DNA of 64,000 nucleotides, from the NCBI RefSeq assembly GCF_002993885.1, contig NZ_CM009578.1:2269751-2333750 (forward strand). The letters are read 5' to 3'. Positions 57,007 through 64,000 of this stretch are shown piece after piece. The notes under the pieces were generated by a model that did not search any database, was not told the origin of the DNA, and was given only the letters and a program-made list of their open reading frames with translations. Made by a program: the position numbers and the translations under genes. Source of the DNA: Sphingopyxis lindanitolerans (GTDB lineage: Bacteria; Pseudomonadota; Alphaproteobacteria; Sphingomonadales; Sphingomonadaceae). The first letter of the stretch is position 1. Each line of letters opens with the position of its first letter.

Positions 57007-57488
57007 GCGGCGCGGCGGTGATCGTCGCGCTGCGCGTCGCCGTGTCGCCCGGCGCTGCCTTTGCCGCCTTTACCGAGGGGATCGGCCGCTGGTGGCAAAG
57101 CCATCCGCTCTTCCCGCTGTCGCCCAAGGGCGACGGCGCGCTGCGCTTCGACCCCGCGGGGCCGGGCGGGCGGCTCGTCACGCGCTTCGCCGACGGCGCG
57201 GAATGGGAGATCGGCGCGGTGCATTGCTGGCTGCCCGGCGAGCGCCTTGCCTTCGGTTGGCGGCTGCCGAGCTTCACCGCAGACCAGGCGACCGAGGTCG
57301 AGGTGCGGTTCGAGGCGGTGGGCGCCGAGACGCGCGTCACCGTCGAGCATCGCGGCTGGGACGCCATCCCGCAGCAACATGCCGCGCGCCACGGGTTCGA
57401 GCTGATGCTGTTCCAGCGTCGGCTCGGCGAGCATTGGCGGGGGGTGCTGAAGAGGCTGGAGGGGGAAACGGACCAGACCCGCCGATAG
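57003..57488 (+). CDS. SRPBCC domain protein, AHSA1-like
   Basis: A 161-residue protein with the helix-grip pattern VALRVAVSPGAAFAAFTEGI, RWWQSHPLFPL, GAEWEIGAVHCWLPGERLAF and ATEVEVRFEAVGAETRVTVE. It is the third gene of the VOC-ArsR-SRPBCC unit. The family includes Aha1-like and ligand-binding proteins; the ligand is unknown. Confidence 0.85.
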   Translation: MSGAAVIVALRVAVSPGAAFAAFTEGIGRWWQSHPLFPLSPKGDGALRFDPAGPGGRLVTRFADGAEWEIGAVHCWLPGERLAFGWRLPSFTADQATEVEVRFEAVGAETRVTVEHRGWDAIPQQHAARHGFELMLFQRRLGEHWRGVLKRLEGETDQTRR

Positions 57489-57622
57489 CCTCGCCAGGGC
57501 TTCGCACCGGCCGGGCGCGCCTTAAGCACCGCGATTTTAAGCAATTTTCGATCGAGATTTATCTTGAAAATCCCGCCCTTTTACTGAATGCCCATGCCCT
57601 CCCTCAGCTTCGACGGAACAAA

Positions 57623-58240
57623 ATGATCTGCCATCGCTGGAAGACGCTATTTGTTCATATCCCGAAAACCGGGGGGCAGAGCATCGAGCAAGTTTTTCTC
57701 GACAGGATGGAACTCAGTTGGGCGACGCGCGGCCCTCTGCTGTTGACCACCAACCATGATCCCGAGGCTGGCCCTCCCTTTCTCGCGCACCTGACGGCCC
57801 AGGAATATCTGTCCAAAGGCCATTTGGCGCCGATCGATTTTGACGATTATTTCCGGTTCACGGTGGTGCGAAACCCCTGGGACCGCGCGGTGTCCGAATA
57901 TAAATATCGCTATGCGCGCGAGATGGGATTCCGCGAGTTCATACGGACGGCCTATCCCGCCCCGCCGGGCAGCAACGAGGAGCGGCACCTGATGCCGCAA
58001 TGGGCGTTCGTGCACGATACGGACGGGCGAAGCCTGGTCGATCGCGTGATCCGGTTCGAACATATCGCATCGGACTTCGCCGAGGTCTCCAGCCGGATTT
58101 TCGGTGAGTCCATCGCGCTGCCGCAGGTCAACATCTCACCCGACCGCCGCGATTACCGCGAATTCTACGACGCCGACACGCGCGAGACGATCGCCAGCCG
58201 CTACCATCGCGATATCGCGTGGCTTGGCTATGAATTCTGA
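57623..58240 (+). CDS. Sulfotransferase family 2-like protein
   Basis: A 205-residue putative PAPS-dependent sulfotransferase. The 5'-phosphosulfate loop is LFVHIPKTGGQSIEQVF (12-20) and the 3'-phosphate site is FRFTVVRNPWDRAVSEYKYR (Arg83). The acceptor is unknown. The 134 bases before it and the first codons are clearly less GC-rich than neighbours, suggesting acquisition. It converges on the lanthipeptide-like operon with a 27-base gap, so it could sulfate that product or merely be adjacent. Confidence 0.85.
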   Translation: MICHRWKTLFVHIPKTGGQSIEQVFLDRMELSWATRGPLLLTTNHDPEAGPPFLAHLTAQEYLSKGHLAPIDFDDYFRFTVVRNPWDRAVSEYKYRYAREMGFREFIRTAYPAPPGSNEERHLMPQWAFVHDTDGRSLVDRVIRFEHIASDFAEVSSRIFGESIALPQVNISPDRRDYREFYDADTRETIASRYHRDIAWLGYEF

Positions 58241-58267
58241 CGCGCCGGTCGGCATCCGGAGGAGGGG

Positions 58268-59089
58268 TCAGGCAAGCGCCACCGCGCCGCGCATGTCGCG
58301 CCTCAGGCGCTGGTCATCATAAGGAAGCACGCGATGCATGGTCCAGCGATTGTCCCATGCGACCAGATCGCCCGCGGCCCAGCGGTGCCGGAACAGCAAA
58401 TCGGCGCGCGTCGCGAAATCGGCCAGCTGCCCGAACAGGGCGAGACTCTCGTCGCTCTCCCAGCCCGCGACCCTTTCCATATAGGGCGGACTCAATCGCA
58501 GCGACCTGCGCCCGTCCGCGAGACGCTGGACCAAAGGGTGGCGCGCGCGGGGAAGACCGGCCCGCTCGTCGGCCGACAAGGGCGGGACGTCCTCGTTGAG
58601 GATCATATGTTCAAAGCTGAACTCGACCGACAATGTCTCGATCCGCCGCTGCAAATCCGGTGGCAGCGCGCGAAACGCGGCGGCGAGATCGGCGAACTCG
58701 GTATCTCCGCATCCGGCCTCGAAACATTCGGCCCGAAGCAGGACCGCGCCGATGTCGCGTTCGCGATAAACGCCGTCGCTGTGCCAGAGCCAGTTGAGCC
58801 GCAAAAGGCGCGCTTTGTCGCTGCCCGGCCCGAAGAATGCGCCATCTTCACCGAAATTGGCCGATCGAAAAATCGGCTTCCCGCCGAAAGTCTGAATCTC
58901 TCCGAAAGTCCGGGCCAGCGCGGCGTGCATGTCGTCGTCGGCCGCCAGGCCCGGGAAGATCAAAACACCAAATCTGCCGAGCGCGCTGCCCAGCCGTTCA
59001 CCGGCGCCCTTCTCCAGCAGGCAGGCCGGATCATCGGTCTGGATCCAGGCGCCGAACCCTTGCCGCCGCGGAACGATCTCGAACGCCAT
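58268..59089 (-). CDS. TauD/TfdA-type Fe(II)/2-oxoglutarate dioxygenase
   Basis: A 273-residue dioxygenase. The iron triad is His103 and Asp105 (NWLWHSDGVYR) and His252 (NRWTMHRVLP), with Arg263 or Arg267 as the 2-oxoglutarate ligand (QRLRRDMRG). ATG 59089 shares one base with the stop of the PhyH gene (TGATG), so it is coupled to it. In this setting it probably hydroxylates or otherwise oxidises the peptide; the free-standing substrate of the family (taurine, aryloxyacetates) is not suggested by context. Confidence 0.9.
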   Translation of the reverse strand: MAFEIVPRRQGFGAWIQTDDPACLLEKGAGERLGSALGRFGVLIFPGLAADDDMHAALARTFGEIQTFGGKPIFRSANFGEDGAFFGPGSDKARLLRLNWLWHSDGVYRERDIGAVLLRAECFEAGCGDTEFADLAAAFRALPPDLQRRIETLSVEFSFEHMILNEDVPPLSADERAGLPRARHPLVQRLADGRRSLRLSPPYMERVAGWESDESLALFGQLADFATRADLLFRHRWAAGDLVAWDNRWTMHRVLPYDDQRLRRDMRGAVALA

Positions 59090-59931
59090 CAGACTATCTT
59101 GGCAAAGGCGGGGTGGCGAAAGGGGAAGCCTTCGGGCTTGCCGGCCAGGATGCGGATCGGGTCGCCGCACGCCTCGTCCGCCGCCAGCCGATCGACCTCG
59201 GCAATGCCCTGATCGGGGCGGGGACAGCAGGTGACATCGTCGCCGAAAACCCGCAACGATATCGTGCGGCGGCGCTGGCCGGCGGCGGTCGGCGCGCCGC
59301 CATGCAGCATCGCCGGGTGGAACAGGAGGATGTCGCCCGGCTCCACCGCCCACCGAACGATCGGGAAATCGTTCCGGTTTGCCTCGATCTCGGGCAAGGA
59401 CGGCCAGATGCCGTCCGCGAACATGGCGGCGCGCTCGTCGCTGGCGCTGAAGGTGGTCGGATTATAGAGCGGCCCTTGATGCGACCCGCGAACGAATTCG
59501 AGCGAAGCGGCTTCCGCAACGGGATCGAGGCTGATCCACGCCGTCGCCATATGATGACCCGCCATCGGGACATAGGGCAGATCCTGATGCCACGGCGTGC
59601 GCCGCGTCGCGCGCCCCTCCTTGCGCCAGACCTGCTCATAGAGCAGCCACAGATTCCGGGTCCCGAGCACGGCGGCGATCAGCGGGGCCAGGCCCGTCTC
59701 CATGGCGAAATCGCGATAGTGGGGAAGGGCCTCGGGGTTGGCGTGATCCTGAAAGAACGAGCCTTCGGCGCCCGCCAGCACATCGCCGGCATAGGGGCCG
59801 GGATTGGCGATGCTCCAGTCGAAAAGGCGCTGCGCGGCGCCGACTTGCGCGCGGGAAAAGGCAGCGGGAATGCGGACCACGCCGTGCGCCGCGAAGGCCG
59901 CTCGCCAATCTTGCAGATCATCTCCCGTCAT
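59089..59931 (-). CDS. Phytanoyl-CoA dioxygenase (PhyH) family protein
   Basis: A 280-residue Fe(II)/2-oxoglutarate dioxygenase. The metal ligands are His115 and Asp117 in TPWHQDLPYVPM and His210 in HPAMLHGGAP; the 2-oxoglutarate Arg is in RRTISLRVFG (near 222-227). It overlaps the synthetase gene (ATGA) and the TauD gene (TGATG), so it is tightly coupled to both. PhyH enzymes are known natural-product tailoring hydroxylases and halogenases; the Asp at the second ligand position argues for hydroxylation. Confidence 0.9.
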   Translation of the reverse strand: MTGDDLQDWRAAFAAHGVVRIPAAFSRAQVGAAQRLFDWSIANPGPYAGDVLAGAEGSFFQDHANPEALPHYRDFAMETGLAPLIAAVLGTRNLWLLYEQVWRKEGRATRRTPWHQDLPYVPMAGHHMATAWISLDPVAEAASLEFVRGSHQGPLYNPTTFSASDERAAMFADGIWPSLPEIEANRNDFPIVRWAVEPGDILLFHPAMLHGGAPTAAGQRRRTISLRVFGDDVTCCPRPDQGIAEVDRLAADEACGDPIRILAGKPEGFPFRHPAFAKIV

Positions 59932-62558
59932 CGGCGCCTTCCTCTGCCCAACCGGTCCGCGGTTTCCCGAAGAAGCCCGCCATCGAGAATCGTCCGTCTT
60001 TCGCCTTCCACCGCGAGCGAAAGCGCCGCTGCGGGCCCCATGAATCCGACCCAAAGATCGGGGGTCACGATCGACGGATCGTCGGATATCCAGATGTCCT
60101 GCCCGTTGTCCCGATGCCGCATGACGTCCAGACTGGCGGCGATGCGGCCGACCTTGCGCGCGGCAAGCGCTTCATGGCGTTCGATTGCCGAGACCATTTG
60201 CCAAAGCTCCAGCTGCCCGGCGAGGCCGTGACAATATGTCGGCGTGGCGATCGCGGGAAGCGCGGCCAGCGACGCGACGGCCCAGTCCAGTTCCTCCGCC
60301 AGTTCGGCGCGCGCGCCGGGGCCCGCAAGCAGCGACCACAAGAAGCCCGCGGTTCCATGGCACCAATTGCCCGGCGTGTGCGACCGGTCGCTGCCCAGGC
60401 GCATGCGCATTCCCTGGCCCGTCGGCGTATCCATCGCGCGCCGCGCCAGCGCCTTCAGGGTCGCCACCGAAAGGGCATCGGCGTCCCGGTCGCCCGTCCG
60501 CCGCGCCCAATAGCCGAGCGCGGCGGCAATACCCGCGCTCCCATGCGCGCACCCGAGAAAGTCGGGGCCGCCCCCGGCGCGCCAGACGGTCAAGCCCTCG
60601 ACCATGTCCTTGCGGCTTTCGAGCTTTGCTATCGCGATCCTGCCGAATTCGAGCGGCCAGTCGTCCTCGACAAGCTCGGATATCGATGCCGCGGCGAACA
60701 GCGTGCCCGCGCTGCCCGAGAAGAGGTCGAACTCGCGCTCGTCGTCGGCGGCGGCGGCAAGGCGGGCCTGCGAAGCGGCCATATATTCGTCGGCGCCGAG
60801 CGCGCGTCCCGCCGCGGCCAAGGCCAGGGCTACCCCGGCATTACCCGTGAAGAGGCCGGCTGCCTGGCCTTCTGCGGGCCTCGAGGCCAGCCACCGCGCG
60901 GCGCCCGCGATATCGTCCCGGCAATCGACGCCGCTCGCGCGGCTCGCTGCCAGCAGGCCGATCAGGATGCCGGCGGCGCCGATGTTGATCGCCTCGCATT
61001 CGAAATGGCGCTGGAAATGGGTATTGCGCCAATGGAGCGCCCCTTTGTCCTCCACCCGAAAATCCGCCGTGGCCCGAACCGCCGCCTCGATGGCTTGATG
61101 AGCGCGCGGAACATCCAGCAAAGTATCGTCCGGCGGCTGCCGCTTTGCGCCTGACGACAGCGCGCCTTTGTTCAGGGCCGTAAGAAGGAAGACGCTGGCC
61201 TCGGCCGATGGCCGCGCCATCGGATCGTCCGCCGTCATTCGTTCCACGACATCAGCGGCCTCCCCCGCCCCTTCGCGGCGGAGAAGGTCGGCGAGGAGCC
61301 CCCGCCGGGGTGCGAGCAGGCCGGGAGGAAAGCCGGTCACGGCGTGAAAAAGGCTGACGCCGAGCGCATGAATATCCTGTGCCGGGTGCGCAGGCGCGCC
61401 GCTCGCCACCTCGGGCGGCATATAGGCGTCGGTGCCGCGCCCCGAAACGGGCGAGCCGATCCGCTCGGCCAGTTCGAAATCGATAAGGGCGACCTTCGCG
61501 TCGCGCGCGATCGCATTTTCCAGCTTCACGTCGCCGTGAACCCAGCCGCGGCGATGCACTGCCGCCAGCGCCGCCGCCAGCGACGGCATCAATCGGACAC
61601 GGGCTTCCTGCGGCAATTCCGAAAGGAGGCTGCCTTCGACATCCTCCATCGCGAGGCTCGGTATGTCGCCGCCGCACCAGGCGATGGCGCGCGGTGCGCA
61701 CCCCTTGTCGCCGCCGATTGCATCGAGGACGCGAAATTCGCGCTCGATCCGCGCTTCGGCGGTGCCGTCGTCGGGGTAGCGCGTCTCGCCCGCCGCGCGC
61801 TGGCGAACGACCAGCGTATCCCCGCTGTCGCGCGCGGCGGCGAACAGCAGCCGACTATGCGCCGTCCGCTTGATTTCGCCGAGAAGGACCAATGGCAGAT
61901 CGCCGATGGCCGCACATTCCCCGGCGACGTCGTTCCAGACTTCGGGCGCGAAGCCGGGAACGGGCGGTTCGATCCCGCCCGGCGGCTTGCCCCCCATGAT
62001 CCGTTCGTCCGCGACCAGGCTGTCGTCGGGCAATCGCACGGCCGCGTGGATGATCCCGCGGCTGTCGACGATCCGGTGCCGCGAATCGAACGCGCCAAAG
62101 CGAAAGGCCACGGCCGAGCCGGGCCGAACATGCAGGCTCGTGCGGATCGCGGGCGCCGCGCTCTTCGGCCACACGCGATCCAGCGCGTGGATCGCCCGGC
62201 GCGCGAGCGTGTCGTCGGCCGGATAGAGGGTCGCGATCTTCCCGACCTGCTCGGCTCCGCCTTCGCCGGCGTTGATCGCGGCGATCGCATCGAGCGAGGC
62301 CGGAAGCTTGAAGGCTATGCGAAGGTCCGCCAGCAGCGGCGCCAGCGTGCGGGCAAAGACAGCCGCCTCGCCGACCGCGACGGCGACATGCACCTTCCAG
62401 CCCTGCGCGACATCGGGCGCATCCAACGGCGCGTGGAACTGCCAACGACAGCTTCCATCCCGCCATTGGCGCACGGCCCAGTCGCCGCCGAGCTGGTCGC
62501 GTAAAAAGGAAAGCGCTTCTTCATAATCATGAAGAAGCGCCGTCCGCCCCGACAACAT
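59928..62558 (-). CDS. Lanthipeptide synthetase, LanKC/LanL architecture with zinc-ligand cyclase domain
   Basis: A three-domain enzyme of 876 residues that would phosphorylate, eliminate and cyclise a peptide. The N-terminal lyase-like part (1-220) has AQGWKVHVAVAVGEAAVFA and VGKIATLYPADD. The kinase (about 235-460) has the catalytic loop VHGDVKLENAI (341-350), Asp360 in LIDFELAE and an activation segment GTDAYMPPEVASGAPAHPAQ. The LanC-like domain (about 490-876) keeps H672 (GCAHGSAG), Cys733 (NWCHGTAG), Cys776 and His777 (TYCHGLAG), the zinc ligands found in class IV but not in typical class III enzymes. It overlaps phyH by ATGA and is 16 bases after the precursor gene. Confidence 0.88.
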   Translation of the reverse strand: MLSGRTALLHDYEEALSFLRDQLGGDWAVRQWRDGSCRWQFHAPLDAPDVAQGWKVHVAVAVGEAAVFARTLAPLLADLRIAFKLPASLDAIAAINAGEGGAEQVGKIATLYPADDTLARRAIHALDRVWPKSAAPAIRTSLHVRPGSAVAFRFGAFDSRHRIVDSRGIIHAAVRLPDDSLVADERIMGGKPPGGIEPPVPGFAPEVWNDVAGECAAIGDLPLVLLGEIKRTAHSRLLFAAARDSGDTLVVRQRAAGETRYPDDGTAEARIEREFRVLDAIGGDKGCAPRAIAWCGGDIPSLAMEDVEGSLLSELPQEARVRLMPSLAAALAAVHRRGWVHGDVKLENAIARDAKVALIDFELAERIGSPVSGRGTDAYMPPEVASGAPAHPAQDIHALGVSLFHAVTGFPPGLLAPRRGLLADLLRREGAGEAADVVERMTADDPMARPSAEASVFLLTALNKGALSSGAKRQPPDDTLLDVPRAHQAIEAAVRATADFRVEDKGALHWRNTHFQRHFECEAINIGAAGILIGLLAASRASGVDCRDDIAGAARWLASRPAEGQAAGLFTGNAGVALALAAAGRALGADEYMAASQARLAAAADDEREFDLFSGSAGTLFAAASISELVEDDWPLEFGRIAIAKLESRKDMVEGLTVWRAGGGPDFLGCAHGSAGIAAALGYWARRTGDRDADALSVATLKALARRAMDTPTGQGMRMRLGSDRSHTPGNWCHGTAGFLWSLLAGPGARAELAEELDWAVASLAALPAIATPTYCHGLAGQLELWQMVSAIERHEALAARKVGRIAASLDVMRHRDNGQDIWISDDPSIVTPDLWVGFMGPAAALSLAVEGERRTILDGGLLRETADRLGRGRRR

Positions 62559-62574
62559 CGGAGTCTAGCGAAGT

Positions 62575-62751
62575 TTAGTGGCGGGTTGCCTGGCAGGTAT
62601 GCCAGGGACAGCGGTGCCCGGCGTGAAGATCATTATCCTCGTCCGACGCGGCAAGAGCGGACACGGCCTTCAAATCGATATCGCCGCCTGAAAGCATCCG
62701 TTCCTTCACGATCTCGAATTCGCGTCGCATCATGTTCAGATTGGTTTGCAT
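62575..62751 (-). CDS. Candidate RiPP precursor peptide, 58 residues, Cys/His-rich core
   Basis: Starts MQTNLNMMRREFEIVKERML (leader helix), then SGGDIDLKAVSALAASDEDN and the probable core DLHAGHRCPWHTCQATRH. Cys48 and Cys53, Thr52 and Thr56 and five His fall in the last 16 residues. ATG 62751 has an ideal Shine-Dalgarno (GGAGG, 8 bases upstream), which decides it over an ATG 16 codons earlier. The gene lies immediately before the synthetase. The leader is amphipathic and charged, as in class III/IV precursors, but the classical Ser-x2-Ser-x(2-5)-Cys labionin pattern is absent. Confidence 0.72.
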   Translation of the reverse strand: MQTNLNMMRREFEIVKERMLSGGDIDLKAVSALAASDEDNDLHAGHRCPWHTCQATRH

Positions 62752-62870
62752 TTCAAATTCCTCCAACAAGGTTTGCGACCCGAAATCGGAAGATTTCAAT
62801 TGGAGAATGTCAACTTAAGTTACAGGATGTCAACCCCGATATCGTTTCGCGCCCTCGCGGAGGAGGAATT
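62752..62870. promoter_or_regulatory. Shared control region of the precursor operon and P450
   Basis: ATGTCAAC occurs twice as a direct repeat, 62807-62814 and 62827-62834, exactly 20 bp apart; on the minus strand each reads GTTGACAT with a perfect TTGACA -35. Between them is the 10 bp palindrome AACTTAAGTT (62812-62821). Good -10 boxes are not obvious at 17 bp. The spacing of two helical turns suggests an operator as well as promoter elements. Confidence 0.5.
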
Positions 62871-64000
62871 TTGCCAGACATATTGGCGCCGCTGCCGTTC
62901 ATGGACGCGGGCTTCAAAAGCCGCAGCATCGACGCGGTCCGCCACCTTGCCGCCGCGCAGGGGCCGCTCTTCAAATTCGCGCTTCCGTTCGGCGGAGAGG
63001 CCTGGCTGGTGGCGAACCATGGGCTTTCGAGCGGCCTCCTGGCCGATCCCCGGCTTTCCAAAATATCGCCGCTGCGCGATGCGGCCGAGGCGGGGCCGCA
63101 TCGGCTCTACCGTCATCTGCTGGTGACCGACCCGCCCGACCATATGCGGCTTCGCCGTCAGATCCGTCACGCCCTGGCTGACTGGACGAGCGCCAGGATC
63201 GAGACGCTGGCGCGCGCGATCATCGCTCGCCGTCTCGCGACCTTCGACCGCGACGAGGCGAGCTTCGATCTGGTGGCGCGCATCGCCATGCCCGCGGCGC
63301 TCGAAATCGCCTGCACGATCGTCGGCATTCCGCCCCGCGACATGGAAAAGATACACGTCTGGAACGACATGCTGACGCGATCGGATCTCGACGGCGAAGA
63401 CCGGGCGAGCGAGATTGCGGAAGAGATTGAACGCTATCTGGCGGCGCTCGCCGAAACGGATGCCATAGGGTCAGGCAACGGCGCGATCGCGACGCTTGGC
63501 CGCGCCGCGTCGGCGGGCGACCTCGACAATGGCGAAGCCATGGCGCTTGCCTATCTCCTTCTCTCGGCGGGCTACGAAACCACCGGGCACCTGCTGTCTT
63601 CGGCGGTCTGGTTGCTCGTCGGCGATCGGAAAATCTGGCAGACGATCGCGCAGGATGATGCGGTCGCCGCCCGCGCCGTCGAGGAATGTTTGCGGTTCAA
63701 TCCGTCGCTCGAACTCGCCACGCCGAGATATGCACGCGAGGATCTCGACATAGCGGGCACCGCGGTTCGCAAGGGCGACCTCCTGTTTATCGCCCTTGGC
63801 GCCGCGAACCGCGACCCGGCGGTCTTTGCGGCCGGCTCGGCTTTCGATTGCGCGCGGTCCGGACCCGTTCACCATCTTTCGTTCGGGCGCGGCCCGCATG
63901 TCTGCCCGGGCGCAGGCATCGCCCGCGTCGCGTCGCGCACCATCTTGCAGGAACTGGCGCGCCATTTTCCGAAACTGGGCCTGCCGGCCGGTCATGAACC
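62871..64000 (+). CDS. Cytochrome P450 (3' end cut by window edge)
   Basis: At least 376 residues are visible. The I-helix is LLLSAGYETTGHLLSS (Gly234, Glu236, Thr237), ExxR is VEECLRFNP (Glu272, Arg275) and the heme loop is LSFGRGPHVCPGAG with Cys345 as the thiolate ligand. The start is TTG 62871, preceded by AGGAGG about 6 bases upstream; the next in-frame Met is residue 11. Few codons are likely missing after 64000. It is divergent from the precursor operon and shares its 119-base control region, so it is probably a tailoring or linked oxidase. Confidence 0.92.
   Translation, partial: MPDILAPLPFMDAGFKSRSIDAVRHLAAAQGPLFKFALPFGGEAWLVANHGLSSGLLADPRLSKISPLRDAAEAGPHRLYRHLLVTDPPDHMRLRRQIRHALADWTSARIETLARAIIARRLATFDRDEASFDLVARIAMPAALEIACTIVGIPPRDMEKIHVWNDMLTRSDLDGEDRASEIAEEIERYLAALAETDAIGSGNGAIATLGRAASAGDLDNGEAMALAYLLLSAGYETTGHLLSSAVWLLVGDRKIWQTIAQDDAVAARAVEECLRFNPSLELATPRYAREDLDIAGTAVRKGDLLFIALGAANRDPAVFAAGSAFDCARSGPVHHLSFGRGPHVCPGAGIARVASRTILQELARHFPKLGLPAGHE

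Noticed and set aside
62746..63126. Open frame overlapping the precursor start and the P450 start
   Set aside because: It is out of frame with both, includes the shared control region and encodes no recognisable sequence.

Overview
This 64 kb window is high-GC alphaproteobacterial chromosome. Gene order, the hemE / DUF299 origin layout, paired small repeats and many ATGA-type overlaps point to a sphingomonad; Sphingopyxis or a close relative is my best guess from memory of gene order, not a computed placement. No rRNA, tRNA, CRISPR array, prophage or transposase was seen.

Layout. 1-9.2 kb: mostly leftward genes (mnmE cut by the left edge, a DUF6489-like gene, rho, hemJ, hemE, two TerC proteins), interrupted by a rightward trio (dienelactone hydrolase, NTF2-like, FMN glutamate-synthase-like). 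9.2-9.6 kb: a candidate chromosomal oriC with DnaA boxes between hemE and the DUF299 gene, where transcription diverges. 9.6-17.5 kb: rightward housekeeping genes (DUF299 regulator, maf, aroE, coaE, dnaQ, hpf, ptsN, DUF1491, SleB-like hydrolase, lipoprotein, M14 peptidase). 17.6-20.5 kb: gpmA, dapD, a HAD nucleotidase and a uracil-DNA-glycosylase-fold protein. 20.8-37.9 kb: the str, S10 and spc ribosomal clusters, ending with secY and adk. 37.9-57.5 kb: mixed housekeeping genes (cell-envelope factors, maeB, mutS, glnD, pheST, glutaminase, small regulators), with intergenic palindromic repeats between several of them.

The most novel region is 57.6 kb to the right edge. It holds a compact leftward operon: a 58-residue Cys/His-rich candidate precursor peptide (62575-62751), a three-domain lanthipeptide synthetase of class III/IV architecture that keeps the Cys/Cys-His zinc ligands of its cyclase domain (59928-62558), a PhyH-type dioxygenase and a TauD-type dioxygenase. 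The modifying genes are translationally coupled. A cytochrome P450 starts divergently from the same control region and runs off the window, and a sulfotransferase gene converges on the operon. Together these look like an uncharacterised RiPP (lanthipeptide-like) cluster with unusual oxidative tailoring.

Other points: ribosomal protein S12 carries Arg at position 88, a substitution known to give streptomycin resistance elsewhere; mnmE has no ATG, GTG or TTG start at the expected place; a promoter pattern TTGAC-like, 17 bp, TAGGGG-like recurs; a terminator-ended small RNA may lie opposite the M14 peptidase 3' end; the spc operon contains a DUF1737 gene and is separated from secY by a terminator; and the alpha operon does not follow adk.
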